Positions 9,491 through 18,115 are shown, numbered from the stretch's first letter. The stretch: 41,205 nucleotides of DNA from Akkermansia muciniphila (GCA_945900455.1 CAMDJH010000018.1:1-41205); one strand, 5' to 3'. Made by a program: numbers and translations. Notes: generated from the letters alone by a model not told the origin.

Positions 9491-9652
9491 TGCGGACTAC
9501 TGCAAAGCGTCCCCGGATCCGAGGACCGTAAAGAAGAGCCGAGGGTAGGCTTAGCAATTCCACGGTCAACGCCGATGTTGAGCTCTCGCTCAGAGCGGAT
9601 TGACCCGCAGTTTTTGCGTGCGCGAAGGTTTCGGCCATCGTACGTTCGCCGG

Positions 9653-11029
9653 ATGTTCGTTTGGCTTCTTGCTGCCCTAATTGTGGGCGTCTTCGCCGTC
9701 CTTGGTTTTGGTACGGGAGCGATCCGTGCCGGAATCTCAATGGTAGGTGCCTTTATTGCACTCGCTTTGGCCGGACCACTCGGAAAACTGGCCGCGCCTC
9801 TCTTTTCTAAGATGGGTACTGAACACCCGCTTTGGCTCCTGGTGCTCCCGCCGCTGGTTGTGTTCGGGTTAGTCTGGCTCATTTTCTTCGGCCTCGGATT
9901 TGCCGCCCATCACCCCGTGGAATTGCACTTCAAGTACAAAGAGGACGACCAGACTCGCAAGGGGTTCGAATCCATGAACAAGGCACTCGGACTCTTTCTC
10001 GGCTTGATGACGGGTACGGTCCTCTTCCTTTCGGTCGGCCGCCTGATCTATTCAGGGGGATATCTGACCACACAAACTTCATCCGAAAATGAACCGGGTA
10101 TTCTGGGATATGTTAACAAGATCCGCCAGGATATGAGCGGTAGCGGTTGGGACAGAACATTTGCCGCCCTCGATCGTACATCGCCAAGTTTCCTTAAAAT
10201 CTCCGATATCCTCGGCCTTCTCTATCACAATCCCCTCGTTCACGGGCGCGCGTCCGGCTATCCCCCGTTCCTCCGGCTGGGCGAACGGCAGGAGTTTAAG
10301 GATATCGGTGCGGATCTGGACCTGCTTAAGGAACTGACTCAGGGCGGGAGCTTCATGGCGATTTCCGGCAACCCGAAAGTTCAGGCCCTGCTCAAGAACG
10401 AAGAACTCACGAAGGAACTCCTCGTTACCGATCTTGATGACTTCCGAAAATACATCGAAACCGGTAAATCTCCAAAATTCGATGACGAACGCATTCTGGG
10501 CCGATGGCGCCTCGATCCCGTGGCGACATTGAACGCGGCAAAGCGCAGCCGACAAACAATGACCGCCACCGAAATACTCATGCTGCGGAATCTCCTGACG
10601 AACGCGCTTGCCTCCACTACGTTGACGGCATACATCGATGGCAAGCTGGTGGTAGCCGCTCCGGCACTTACCGCTCCAGTCACGCCCGCGGCCGATGCAG
10701 CTGCGGAGACAACCGGCGGACCTGCGGCCGGTGGCATCGACCCCACACTCGCCCAGCGTTACGGGCTTCGTCCCGGAGCCCGCGGCCCCGGCCTCGGAGC
10801 TCAGCCCAAGCCTCCCGTTGAAAAACCCGCACTCGTCGCCGTCAACCCGTTCGCAAAACTCCAACTGTCTTACGAGGGAACATGGAAGCGGAATGCCGAA
10901 GTCTATGAACTGACTTCGACAACCGGCGGGAAAGAGCAGACCGTGAATGCGACGATTAATGACGTCGGTCGCCTCGTCGTGCCAGTCGATGCAGTGAAAA
11001 TCTCGCTGGTTTTTGTGCGAGCCCTTTGA
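9653..11029 (+). CDS. CvpA-like membrane protein with long C-terminal extension
   Basis: A 458-residue protein. The first about 130 residues contain four hydrophobic segments with small-residue packing (FGTGAIRAGISMVGAFIALALAG, then two further helices, then ALGLFLGLMTGTVLFLSVGRLIYSGG), the plan of the CvpA/colicin V production family. A soluble region follows, including an FLRLGERQEF segment and DERILGRWRLD. Then comes an Ala/Pro/Gly-rich linker (about residues 340-390), and a short beta-rich tail beginning near FAKLQLSYEGTW. The extension is much longer than in enterobacterial CvpA (about 160 residues). The ATG at 9653 places the first helix at the start; the frame is open upstream but reads as basic, non-membrane sequence. 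Role unknown. Confidence 0.75.
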   Translation: MFVWLLAALIVGVFAVLGFGTGAIRAGISMVGAFIALALAGPLGKLAAPLFSKMGTEHPLWLLVLPPLVVFGLVWLIFFGLGFAAHHPVELHFKYKEDDQTRKGFESMNKALGLFLGLMTGTVLFLSVGRLIYSGGYLTTQTSSENEPGILGYVNKIRQDMSGSGWDRTFAALDRTSPSFLKISDILGLLYHNPLVHGRASGYPPFLRLGERQEFKDIGADLDLLKELTQGGSFMAISGNPKVQALLKNEELTKELLVTDLDDFRKYIETGKSPKFDDERILGRWRLDPVATLNAAKRSRQTMTATEILMLRNLLTNALASTTLTAYIDGKLVVAAPALTAPVTPAADAAAETTGGPAAGGIDPTLAQRYGLRPGARGPGLGAQPKPPVEKPALVAVNPFAKLQLSYEGTWKRNAEVYELTSTTGGKEQTVNATINDVGRLVVPVDAVKISLVFVRAL

Positions 11030-11070
11030 AGCTCCGAGCACTGAGCCTCGCCTCTTAGAATGACCCGCAC

Positions 11071-11679
11071 TCAGCGGGGAACGATCATACGGTAGGTCGG
11101 GATGGAAACCGGCTCGGCATTCAAAGCACGATTCCCTCCTAGTTTGAACAGAGCCCGGGCCTCCTCCCGATCTCTTTCCGCATTGACAGCGTCCCCTGAA
11201 ATCGACTCGACGGCAGCCGGCGCACTCGCGGTGGAACTAATACCAGACGAGCTCACCGAAGGGCTCATCGAAGGCGAAAAGGCAATATTCGGAGGAAGAT
11301 CACCCGGTACCGTGCCGATACCTGCCACCAAGGGAGTCCTCGAAGGGATCTGCCCCACTCCGGCAATCACGGGTGGCTCAACGTCACCCGACAGGACAAG
11401 ATACAGGCTTACTCCCACGAATGTGAGCCCGCAGAGGGTGAGCAGATTGGCACCCGCCAGAATTCGAGCGGTACTCAACCCAAGCGATCGACGCCACCAC
11501 GGCATTTCCTCCCGTGCCAACTCCTCAGCTTCGATCCGACAAATCACTCTGGACGCGAAGTTATTGAAAAAACCAGGCGGTGGAACCTCTCGCCGCTTAA
11601 GGACCAACAACCGCCGCAACCCGTCAAAACCACCTGCTAATTCGTTGTTTTCAGAAGGCATAATACTTTGTGAATCCAT
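11071..11679 (-). CDS. Single-pass membrane protein, possible anti-sigma factor
   Basis: A 202-residue protein just downstream of the ECF sigma gene (45 bases from its stop to this ATG). The N-terminal about 70 residues are soluble and charged (LRRLLVLKRREVPPPGFFNNFASRVICRIEAEE), one membrane helix follows (ARILAGANLLTLCGLTFVGVSLYLVLSG), then a Ser/Pro/Ala-rich periplasmic tail with no recognisable domain. Topology and gene order are those of an anti-sigma factor that holds the sigma on its cytoplasmic part. No HxxxCxxC zinc motif is present, so it is not a ZAS-type anti-sigma. The function is inferred from context alone. Other in-frame starts exist at 11727 and 11661. Confidence 0.6.
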   Translation of the reverse strand: MDSQSIMPSENNELAGGFDGLRRLLVLKRREVPPPGFFNNFASRVICRIEAEELAREEMPWWRRSLGLSTARILAGANLLTLCGLTFVGVSLYLVLSGDVEPPVIAGVGQIPSRTPLVAGIGTVPGDLPPNIAFSPSMSPSVSSSGISSTASAPAAVESISGDAVNAERDREEARALFKLGGNRALNAEPVSIPTYRMIVPR

Positions 11680-11723
11680 CCCATACCAGCACACCGCACC
11701 GCACCGCAGCAGGCACCCCCACC

Positions 11724-12392
11724 TCATCGGACCCAGTCCGCCAGCCACGCCTGCAACTGCTGCCGGGCATAGTGCAACCGTGACCGAACAGTCCCCGGAT
11801 TGCAGTTCATCACCGCCGCGATTTCGTCGTGCGGCATCCCTTGAATGTCATGCAGTGTGACCACCATCCGATGCTCCTCAGACAATTTCTGGATGGCCTC
11901 GTTCAAACGGGTCTGAAGCTCCAAGAGACTCACTTCCCGTCGCGGAGTGTTCTGCGACACCAGCGCGATCAAATCAGGATCGTTCTCCCCTCCAAAATCG
12001 AGGTCGTTGAGGCTAAAGTGAGGGGTGCGATTGCGTCGCTGCTTGAGGAAATTAATCGTTCGATTGACCGCAATCCGGTAAACCCACGTATAAAAACTTG
12101 AGTCGCCCTTGAACGACTTCAGAGCCTGCCAGGCTTTGACAAACGACTCCTGCGCCAAGTCGCTGGCATCCTCATGATGACCCGTCATGTGGTAAACCGT
12201 CGCATAGATCCGCTCCTGGTACTTACGAACCAAATCGTCGTATGCCGAGAGCTCTCCAGCCTGCGCTTTACGAACCAGTTCACGGTCAACCTCACCATCA
12301 TCGCTGGCAACGCTAACACCGCCAGCAACGGGCTCGATTCGAACCGGAAGAACGCTGGCGGCGGTTATGTCCATGGACAGGGCTGCAACCAT
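11724..12392 (-). CDS. ECF-type RNA polymerase sigma factor (RpoE-like)
   Basis: A 222-residue sigma-70 family factor with only regions 2 and 4. Region 2 reads YDDLVRKYQERIYATVYHMTGHHEDASDLAQESFVKAWQ and then FYTWVYRIAVNRTINFLKQRRNR (core binding and -10 recognition). Region 4 is LSEEHRMVVTLHDIQGMPHDEIAAVMNCNPGTVRSRLHYAR, the helix-turn-helix for the -35 element. A 35-residue N-terminal extension precedes region 2; the ATG at 12374 would shorten it. The start is 6 bases after the polyprenyl synthase stop, so the genes are coupled, and a candidate anti-sigma follows. It likely answers an envelope signal. Confidence 0.94.
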   Translation of the reverse strand: MVAALSMDITAASVLPVRIEPVAGGVSVASDDGEVDRELVRKAQAGELSAYDDLVRKYQERIYATVYHMTGHHEDASDLAQESFVKAWQALKSFKGDSSFYTWVYRIAVNRTINFLKQRRNRTPHFSLNDLDFGGENDPDLIALVSQNTPRREVSLLELQTRLNEAIQKLSEEHRMVVTLHDIQGMPHDEIAAVMNCNPGTVRSRLHYARQQLQAWLADWVR

Positions 12393-12398
12393 GACCAG

Positions 12399-13442
12399 TT
12401 AGACACCTAAACTGGAAATTCGTTGCGACAAAAACTCCGAAAAATGCTTCAACGCCGACCGACTGGGGGTCGGCCGCAACCCCTCGACGGCCGCTACCGC
12501 CTCGCAGAGAAATCCTCGAATCACCTCAGCCGAACCCACTAACACCCCCGCTCGTTCCAATCGCTCTCGAACCCCGGCAAGCAGCTCTGGGTGCCAATCC
12601 TCCAGCCACCCCATCAACTCCGCCCGTTCCTCCAAACCGGCGTTCTCCAGGTAAATCAATACCGGCAACGTCGGCTTCCCATTCGCTAGATCCGTACCCA
12701 GTGATTTTCCCGCCTCCCCTTCCGCACCGAACACATCAAGACAGTCGTCGTAGATCTGATAGGCCGTCCCCAAAGCCAATCCATACCGGCGTAGCGCCTG
12801 CTGCTCCTCAATCGTCCCCCCCCCCAGCTTCGCCCCCAGTTCACACGCAAGGGCGAACAGCTCGGCCGTCTTCATCGCAAGCACTTTGAAATACTCGGCG
12901 CGAGTTAAGTTCCAACGACGCCGTCGGTGTGTCTGAAGAATCTCGCCCCCACAGACAATGCCGGTGGCATCCGCCACCGCGCGGCAGACTTCCGTCGTTG
13001 AAAAACCTGCCGCGAGCTTGAGCGCATGGGCGAAAAGACAGTCGCCCAGCAGTACCGACACCTCATTGCCCCACCGCGCCGCAAGAGTCGACCGACGACG
13101 ACGCAACGATGCGCCGTCCATGACGTCGTCATGAACCAGGGTTGCGAGGTGGATCATCTCAATGATGACCGCCACGGTGACAAGCTCCTCGGTCACCGCC
13201 CCAACCGCCCCGCTTGCGAGGGCAATCAACGCCGGCCTCAACTGCTTGCCTCGATTGTCGAGGGCGTAGCGGGCGTACTCCACAATCTCGGGCTCAAATG
13301 CCTCGACCTGCGCCACAAGCTGATAGGATACGCGGTCGAGGAAGGGCCGGACGGGATCGACGATTTGCCCCCAGACAGCTGCTTCGTGCACACGGTCACC
13401 CGCGCGCAAAAGGGTTGAAATTGGGACAACTACAGCCGGCAT
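12399..13442 (-). CDS. Trans-polyprenyl diphosphate synthase (IspB/HepT-like)
   Basis: Condenses isopentenyl diphosphate onto an allylic primer to make a long all-trans prenyl chain, probably the side chain of menaquinone. The 347 residues carry the first Asp-rich motif DDVMD (105-109), preceded by EMIHLATLVH, followed by RRRRS, and the second Asp-rich motif YDDCLD (231-236). GKQLRPAL near residue 65 is the IPP-binding region. Small residues before the first DDxxD fit a long-chain product rather than FPP or GGPP, but chain length cannot be fixed by eye. It heads the operon with the sigma factor gene. The spacer upstream (to 13674) is divergent with the DUF5069 gene and AT-rich around 13540-13565. 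Confidence 0.92.
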   Translation of the reverse strand: MPAVVVPISTLLRAGDRVHEAAVWGQIVDPVRPFLDRVSYQLVAQVEAFEPEIVEYARYALDNRGKQLRPALIALASGAVGAVTEELVTVAVIIEMIHLATLVHDDVMDGASLRRRRSTLAARWGNEVSVLLGDCLFAHALKLAAGFSTTEVCRAVADATGIVCGGEILQTHRRRRWNLTRAEYFKVLAMKTAELFALACELGAKLGGGTIEEQQALRRYGLALGTAYQIYDDCLDVFGAEGEAGKSLGTDLANGKPTLPVLIYLENAGLEERAELMGWLEDWHPELLAGVRERLERAGVLVGSAEVIRGFLCEAVAAVEGLRPTPSRSALKHFSEFLSQRISSLGV

Positions 13443-13607
13443 CGTGACGGAAAGTAGATTTCGATAGGGGCAGGGTCAACCTTCCGGGTGCCCTCCGGAT
13501 CGAGTTGTTGGTGCTCCCAGCCCTCCAACGACTTGATTTTAGGATTTATTAACATTTTTTAAAGCCATCGCGCTGTCCGGCAACCGAAGCGGCCGTTGAC
13601 TTTCTCT

Positions 13608-13637
13608 TTGACCGGGTGGCCGGCAGTTCACTACGGT
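13608..13637 (+). promoter_or_regulatory. Candidate sigma-70-type promoter of the DUF5069 gene
   Basis: TTGACC (13608-13613), an 18-base spacer and TACGGT (13632-13637), which would start transcription about 30 bases before the ATG at 13675. The -35 box is a good match and the -10 box is weak. Confidence 0.3.
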
Positions 13638-13674
13638 GGGGCGTCGTTTCATTGACAACATTCAACAAACTAGC

Positions 13675-14121
13675 ATGAGCAATACTTACGTTCCTCTCAT
13701 CAGCTCCGGTACCGCCGGCCCGCTGGGTGTACTTCACCTGCCACGCATGTGGCTAAAGGTTTCCCTCGAAGCACGCGGTAAAATTGCCGCCGGGTACCCC
13801 GGCATCGGCAAGGGCTACGACTCCATGGTGTGCGCCGCCCTCAATATCAATCCCGACGCCGCGAAGAAATTCGTCGCCGACAGCAAACCAACGTATCCCC
13901 AATTCGAGGCGTGGATTCGCAAGCAGCCCGGTGTGAAACTCGACAAGGCCACCATTCACAAGCTGAACGTTTCAATCGCCGGATACATCCACGACGACGA
14001 CACCCGCAAAGGCATCCTCAGCGCGAACGGATTGCCCGAAGATGGTTCGGTTCTGCCGGACGCTATCAATCTGAACAACCTGGACGACTGGTACGAATTC
14101 CACCAGGCCGTCCTGAAATAA
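13675..14121 (+). CDS. DUF5069 domain protein
   Basis: A 148-residue soluble protein without signal or membrane segment. It contains GVLHLPRMWLKVSLEARGKIAAGYPGIGKGYD near the start and PDAINLNNLDDWYEFHQ at the end, which fit DUF5069, a small family widespread in Verrucomicrobia and related phyla and without known function. The ATG at 13675 is chosen because the family begins close to it; another ATG lies 39 bases upstream in frame. The gene is a single-gene transcription unit with a clear intrinsic terminator 20 bases after its stop, which hints at steady, independent expression. Confidence 0.82.
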   Translation: MSNTYVPLISSGTAGPLGVLHLPRMWLKVSLEARGKIAAGYPGIGKGYDSMVCAALNINPDAAKKFVADSKPTYPQFEAWIRKQPGVKLDKATIHKLNVSIAGYIHDDDTRKGILSANGLPEDGSVLPDAINLNNLDDWYEFHQAVLK

Positions 14122-14141
14122 CGTCCCCCAAGACTTCGACC

Positions 14142-14181
14142 GCACCGGCCCGGACTTCCTTCCGGGACGGTGCTTTTTTTT
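14142..14181 (+). terminator. Rho-independent terminator of the DUF5069 gene
   Basis: Stem GCACCGGCCCGG (14142-14153), loop ACTTCCTT, stem CCGGGACGGTGC (14162-14173) with one mismatch, then eight T (14174-14181). It is the clearest intrinsic terminator in the window. On the other strand the HTTM gene ends at 14299, so the element separates converging units. Confidence 0.92.
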
Positions 14182-14298
14182 GCACTAGAACAAACGCGAA
14201 CCGCGAGTAGGTCTTCCTGTGCAACAACCGAAAGCGTGCCGGTATACCGGCGCCGCTCCAGGCAAACCGCGTCAATTGTCGACAACCGTGGACGGTCA

Positions 14299-15228
14299 TT
14301 ATATTTTCCGCGGACGCCACCCTGCCATCCAGCGCTCTGAGGCATTTTTCAAAACCTCCGGCTCCCAGAACAACACATAGGTGGCGATGCACGTAAGGAA
14401 ACCGGTGATCCCGAGCGTCACCGCGATTCCGATATGAAAAAGTGCCCCCACGACACACGCGGCGAGGCGATATCTCCGGGTCCAGAGAAAAAATGGAAGG
14501 AATATTTCCATGATTATTACCATCCAGGAAGCGATCGTATAGACGCCAGTCGGGAGGGACAAATCACCAATCCAATACCCCACGGGAGTTGCCCAACGTC
14601 CGATCAGAGTCCATGGCAGCACCAAGCCGGCCCGCCAATCAGGCATCATCAACTTGAATAATCCCGTGCCAGAATATAGAAATGAAATGTGGATGGCTAT
14701 GAGTCGCGCGGAAAATTGCGATACCTTATGCCGGGTCGCGGCAGGGGGCCGCAGGCTGGAGGTGATTGACCAAACCCGATCCAAGTCAGAAAAGCACAGG
14801 AGAAATAGAAAGAAAACGTTCAGATTGTCGAACGCGGCGCCACCGGTGCGCAATTGGAGCAGCCAGTGATAGACATAGCCAGCCCAGATGAGCGGAGTGA
14901 TCACCCGTGTGAAGAGACCGAGAATAAACGGAATGTGGATCGCGAGAAAGACGGAATAGATTACTCTCGCGAGTCCTGGGCCTGGGGCCATATCCGGGAG
15001 TACCGTTGTATTATAAACCCCGATGGATGAGAACAGGGTGTCCGCGACTGGCCAGTAGCGTCCCCAGTACCAAAGCAAATAGAATCCAAAACAAATTCGG
15101 TATCCGGCCAGACTGTGTCCGGTCGCGAGCGGGAACCAGAACTGGTGCCAGCCTCGAAATGCCGCCCCCAGCCGTCCTGAAATCTGGCGGGGAACTCTGT
15201 CCGTTACTATCCGATGGGTGGAATTCAT
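14299..15228 (-). CDS. HTTM / VKGC-like polytopic membrane protein, copy 1
   Basis: A 309-residue protein with about seven or more hydrophobic helices, homologous by eye to the protein at 22801-23772. Shared blocks are FTRVITPLIW / MTRIVTPMIL, FSDLDRVWSIT / LADLDRVWSIT, and FLYSGTGLFKLMMPDWRAG / FLYGGAAVFKMVDPAWREA. These resemble the HTTM domain of vitamin K-dependent gamma-carboxylase. K192 falls where the catalytic Lys218 of the human enzyme lies in its GVKKLDADW segment. The place of human His160 is taken by Phe134 (sequences recalled from memory). The ATG at 15228 overlaps the stop of the upstream companion gene as ATGA, so the two are translationally coupled. The reaction is unknown; DoxX-like redox proteins are another distant relative. 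Confidence 0.78.
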   Translation of the reverse strand: MNSTHRIVTDRVPRQISGRLGAAFRGWHQFWFPLATGHSLAGYRICFGFYLLWYWGRYWPVADTLFSSIGVYNTTVLPDMAPGPGLARVIYSVFLAIHIPFILGLFTRVITPLIWAGYVYHWLLQLRTGGAAFDNLNVFFLFLLCFSDLDRVWSITSSLRPPAATRHKVSQFSARLIAIHISFLYSGTGLFKLMMPDWRAGLVLPWTLIGRWATPVGYWIGDLSLPTGVYTIASWMVIIMEIFLPFFLWTRRYRLAACVVGALFHIGIAVTLGITGFLTCIATYVLFWEPEVLKNASERWMAGWRPRKI

Positions 15229-15755
15229 TGAACATCCGTCAGAATAAGATATTGAACAACGGCGTCCGGGGAATTTGTGCCGACATGGAATCCCTCCGAA
15301 TTTGCCGGCCACGTCATATGCCGATAGGCTATCTGAGTGACCGGGGCATCCGGGTGGAGAAGGTTATGCCGGCGCCGAACTTTGTTTCCCAGTACCTGAT
15401 GAACATCCGCTTGGTTCTGGCCCGAGGAGTTCACGCCCCAAACTTCCGCCTTCATCATATTGTACTGAATCCCCCTCCAGAAAGGGAAGAACTCGTCCTC
15501 CGGAAGCCGTCGCCATTCGGAAACATTGGTACCGCCCCCCGGCGGCCGCCCCCAGAGGGTCAATTCCATGTTGTTGGAGGAATAATTCGAAAACAGCCCA
15601 AAACAAACGAGACTCCCCATCTCCCGCGGCAACATCGGCGGGGCCCCCGTCAGCGTGCTCCAAAGCTGGGTGGGAATGAGCAACAAATCGGACCCAACAA
15701 CCAGCAGGACAAGCAGCGACTGAAAGGCCAGTAGCCCGCGAAGCTTGAATCTCAT
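15225..15755 (-). CDS. Exported companion of HTTM protein, copy 1
   Basis: A 176-residue protein of no family I can name. One N-terminal membrane helix (about residues 8-28) would place the rest outside the cytoplasm. It is a paralogue of the protein at 22256-22804: both have FG[LM]F (52-55 here), LWG (67-69), LPxDE (84-88), a Q/M-rich segment near 97-101 and HNxxHPDxP (130-138), in the same order and spacing. Its stop overlaps the start of the HTTM gene, exactly as in the second copy, so the two products likely form one complex. The gene layout suggests it may correspond to the lumenal C-terminal part that is joined to the HTTM domain in animal carboxylase; that is a guess. The ATG at 15755 was preferred to an upstream one at 15851. 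Confidence 0.72.
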   Translation of the reverse strand: MRFKLRGLLAFQSLLVLLVVGSDLLLIPTQLWSTLTGAPPMLPREMGSLVCFGLFSNYSSNNMELTLWGRPPGGGTNVSEWRRLPEDEFFPFWRGIQYNMMKAEVWGVNSSGQNQADVHQVLGNKVRRRHNLLHPDAPVTQIAYRHMTWPANSEGFHVGTNSPDAVVQYLILTDVQ

Positions 15756-15899
15756 TGCGGAAAAGTACTGGTAAAATCGGATGCGAGGCAACGCCGAGCA
15801 TCCTCGCAGGACCCCCGTTCTGCCCCATCGCCGGATGAGGGCTTGCCTCAACTGCCGGATCGAATAGCGTTTTGGCCGATGTATTCTTCGCGCCAGTTC

Positions 15900-16289
15900 A
15901 TGAAACGATTTCTCCTTCCCGGCGTGGTCTTGGGGACCACTCTCTCCCTCAACGCCATCGCCGCGCCTACAAAGAAAGGCAAAGGCAAATTACGCCATGT
16001 GGTGGCCTTCAAGTTCAAGGATTCCGCCACCAGAGACGAAATCCGTAAGCTCGAAGACGCGTTTCGCGGTCTCAAGCTAAAGATTCCGCAAGTTGCCAAA
16101 CTGGAGGCAGGCGAAAACAATAGCCCGGAAGGCTTGAACAAGGGTTGTACTCACGCGTGGATCCTGACGTTCAACAGCGAAAAGGACCGGGATGACTACC
16201 TCGTGCACCCGGACCACAAGGAATTCGGCAAACTGGCCCGCTCCGTGGTTGCCGATGTCTTTGTGGTGGATTTTTGGGCGAGAGAATAA
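15900..16289 (+). CDS. Exported Dabb-family protein
   Basis: A 129-residue protein. A signal peptide (MKRFLLPGVVLGTTLSLNAIAA) precedes a stress-responsive A/B-barrel (Dabb) domain: LRHVVAFKFKDSATRDEIRKLEDAF, a central block ending LEAGENN, then HAWILTFNSEKDRDDYLVHPDHKEF and VVDFWARE. These domains form dimeric ferredoxin-like barrels; many bind or convert small hydrophobic compounds, but most bacterial members are uncharacterised. The export signal is common in PVC-group members. The ATG at 15900 is the one that exposes the signal peptide. Alone on its strand. Confidence 0.88.
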   Translation: MKRFLLPGVVLGTTLSLNAIAAPTKKGKGKLRHVVAFKFKDSATRDEIRKLEDAFRGLKLKIPQVAKLEAGENNSPEGLNKGCTHAWILTFNSEKDRDDYLVHPDHKEFGKLARSVVADVFVVDFWARE

Positions 16290-16373
16290 GTGCACAAAGC
16301 GTTGCAGCGCGCCGGAGGGGCGCTCGGGAACCGGGCGTGAATGCTCGCTCGGTCCATTCCGTTTCTTCTTCCC

Positions 16374-16886
16374 TCAGCGCCGAGCGTGCCCAGCCAGGGT
16401 CCCGAGCGCCACGACGAGGCGGTCGAGGAGCGGTTGTTGCGTCAACTTCAGGCGCTCCTTGGCTCCATTAAGGGAAAAGAACCCCGCCCGGTCCACTTCG
16501 GGAAATTCCTGCCAATTTCCAGAGCCCGGCGGCCACTCCAACGAAAAATGATTGCTCTTGGGCGGACCCGTTTCACTCCAGCACCCTTCAAAGGCCCAAG
16601 CATGAACCGTCTTTCCACCTTTTTGCAGGATCGAGCCCAATTCAATAAATGGGCCGCTGGGTCGGATCCCAACCTCTTCCTCGAACTCCCGAACCGCCGC
16701 CGCAAATGTCTCCTCGCCCGGTTCAATCTCGCCCTTGGGTATCGTCCACACGTCATAGTCCCGGTGGGGAAACCAAGGCCCGCCAGGGTGCGCGATGAAA
16801 ACCTCCAGTTCCACCCGGGACACCCGGTACATCAGCAAACCCGCGCTAACACGGGGACGTTTTGGACGATGTAGGCCGACGGGCAT
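16374..16886 (-). CDS. NUDIX hydrolase
   Basis: A 170-residue pyrophosphohydrolase. The Nudix box is complete at residues 52-74: GEIEPGEETFAAAVREFEEEVGI, with the catalytic REFEEE. The preceding segment DYDVWTIPKG and the N-terminal VSAGLLMYR resemble the DR1025/YjhB-like subgroup annotated as diadenosine polyphosphate or NTP hydrolases with a C-terminal LKLTQQPLLDRL helix. The natural substrate cannot be told. Monocistronic, divergent from the GldA-like operon with about 260 bases between starts that hold nothing else I can identify. Confidence 0.92.
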   Translation of the reverse strand: MPVGLHRPKRPRVSAGLLMYRVSRVELEVFIAHPGGPWFPHRDYDVWTIPKGEIEPGEETFAAAVREFEEEVGIRPSGPFIELGSILQKGGKTVHAWAFEGCWSETGPPKSNHFSLEWPPGSGNWQEFPEVDRAGFFSLNGAKERLKLTQQPLLDRLVVALGTLAGHARR

Positions 16887-17146
16887 AAAGGCAACTTTAC
16901 GACTTGAATGAGACAGTCTCGCCTGCTAGCCAGGAAAAGCGCCCTGTGAACAGGGTCGATCTACCGCTGCTGGTTCTTTACCGAGACCAACTCCTCCGCT
17001 CTTTCTCTCAGTCTCGGCAATCTGTGTCAAACGGGGAGTTCGCTGCCATCCCAACCGACACGATCCTGTCTGTCGCAGGGGCATCTCAATTTCTAAAGCA
17101 TGTTTGTACGCCCGCAATCTAACCCGCTAGTGTTCTGCTCTTCGTC

Positions 17147-18115
17147 ATGATCGACTCACCGATGATCGAGGTCCACGACCTTACAAAGCGGTACCCAGGA
17201 CGCACGGCGGTGGATGGCATCACGTTCACTGTCGGGCGTGGTGAAGTGGTCGGCTTTCTGGGCCCCAATGGGGCCGGCAAGTCCACCACGATGCGAATTC
17301 TTGCCTGTTTTCTCCCCGCGACCGGCGGAACCGCCCGTGTGGCCGGATACGACGTGTACCGAGAACCCGATGAAGTTCGAAGGCGTATCGGGTACATGCC
17401 CGAGAGTAATCCCTTGCACCTGGACATGCGCGTCCGGGAGTATTTAAAATTCCGAGCCCGCTTGAAGGGGCTCGGATGGCAGCGGTCCCGAGATCGGGTC
17501 GACGTCGTTCTCCAGCAATGCGGATTAACGGACGTCCACCGACGCATCACCGGGCAGCTCTCGAAAGGGTACCGGCAGCGGGTGGGATTGGCCGATGCTC
17601 TCGTGCATGAGCCGGATCTGATCATGCTGGATGAACCCACCATCGGACTGGACCCACACCAGATCCGCGCCGTCCGCGCCCTGATCAAGGAACTCGGAAA
17701 AACCACAACCATCCTGCTCTCCACTCATATTCTTCCCGAAGTGGAGATGACCTGCAGCCGGGTGTTAATCCTGAACCAAGGCCGTATCCTTGCGGCAGAT
17801 ACTACGGAAAATCTGGAACGAAAACTGAGCCTCGACGGACAGGTCATCGCCGAGATCGCCGCGCCGCACGAGGCTCTGCGGGACTGCTGGCGGGATCTCC
17901 CCGAAATCGAACGATGGGACGTCACTCCCGCCGACGGCGATTGGTTTCGCGTCGCCCTGACTCCCCGGAATGGTGCCGATCTCCGGCCCCTCGTTTTCGC
18001 CATCGTCCGGGAAAACGAATGGGGCCTTCGCGAACTCACGCGGAGCCGGCATTCGTTAGAGGACATTTTTATCCACCTGACCCGCCAGCAAGGAAAGGAG
18101 CTGACCGCTCTATGA
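17147..18115 (+). CDS. ABC transporter ATP-binding protein, GldA-like
   Basis: A 322-residue ATPase of the ABC-2 export class. Walker A is GPNGAGKST (about residues 40-48), the signature is LSKGYRQRV, Walker B is LIMLDEPTIGLD and the switch His is in LLSTHILPEVEM. A C-terminal about 90-residue domain, as in GldA/CcmA-type proteins, follows. It starts an operon with the permease (ATGA overlap at 18112), a GldG-like protein and a DUF4340 protein. In Bacteroidetes, GldA-GldF-GldG are needed for gliding, but in this lineage such modules occur without gliding and the cargo is not known. An in-frame ATG five codons later is equally plausible as start. Confidence 0.93.
   Translation: MIDSPMIEVHDLTKRYPGRTAVDGITFTVGRGEVVGFLGPNGAGKSTTMRILACFLPATGGTARVAGYDVYREPDEVRRRIGYMPESNPLHLDMRVREYLKFRARLKGLGWQRSRDRVDVVLQQCGLTDVHRRITGQLSKGYRQRVGLADALVHEPDLIMLDEPTIGLDPHQIRAVRALIKELGKTTTILLSTHILPEVEMTCSRVLILNQGRILAADTTENLERKLSLDGQVIAEIAAPHEALRDCWRDLPEIERWDVTPADGDWFRVALTPRNGADLRPLVFAIVRENEWGLRELTRSRHSLEDIFIHLTRQQGKELTAL

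Noticed and set aside
10079-11041. 320-codon minus-strand frame opposite the CvpA-like gene
   Set aside because: Composition and lack of family motifs show it to be a shadow of the plus-strand gene, whose helices and linker are clear.
16904-17146. 72-codon frame upstream of the GldA-like gene
   Set aside because: No codon-usage or motif support. It fills the divergent spacer and is probably chance.
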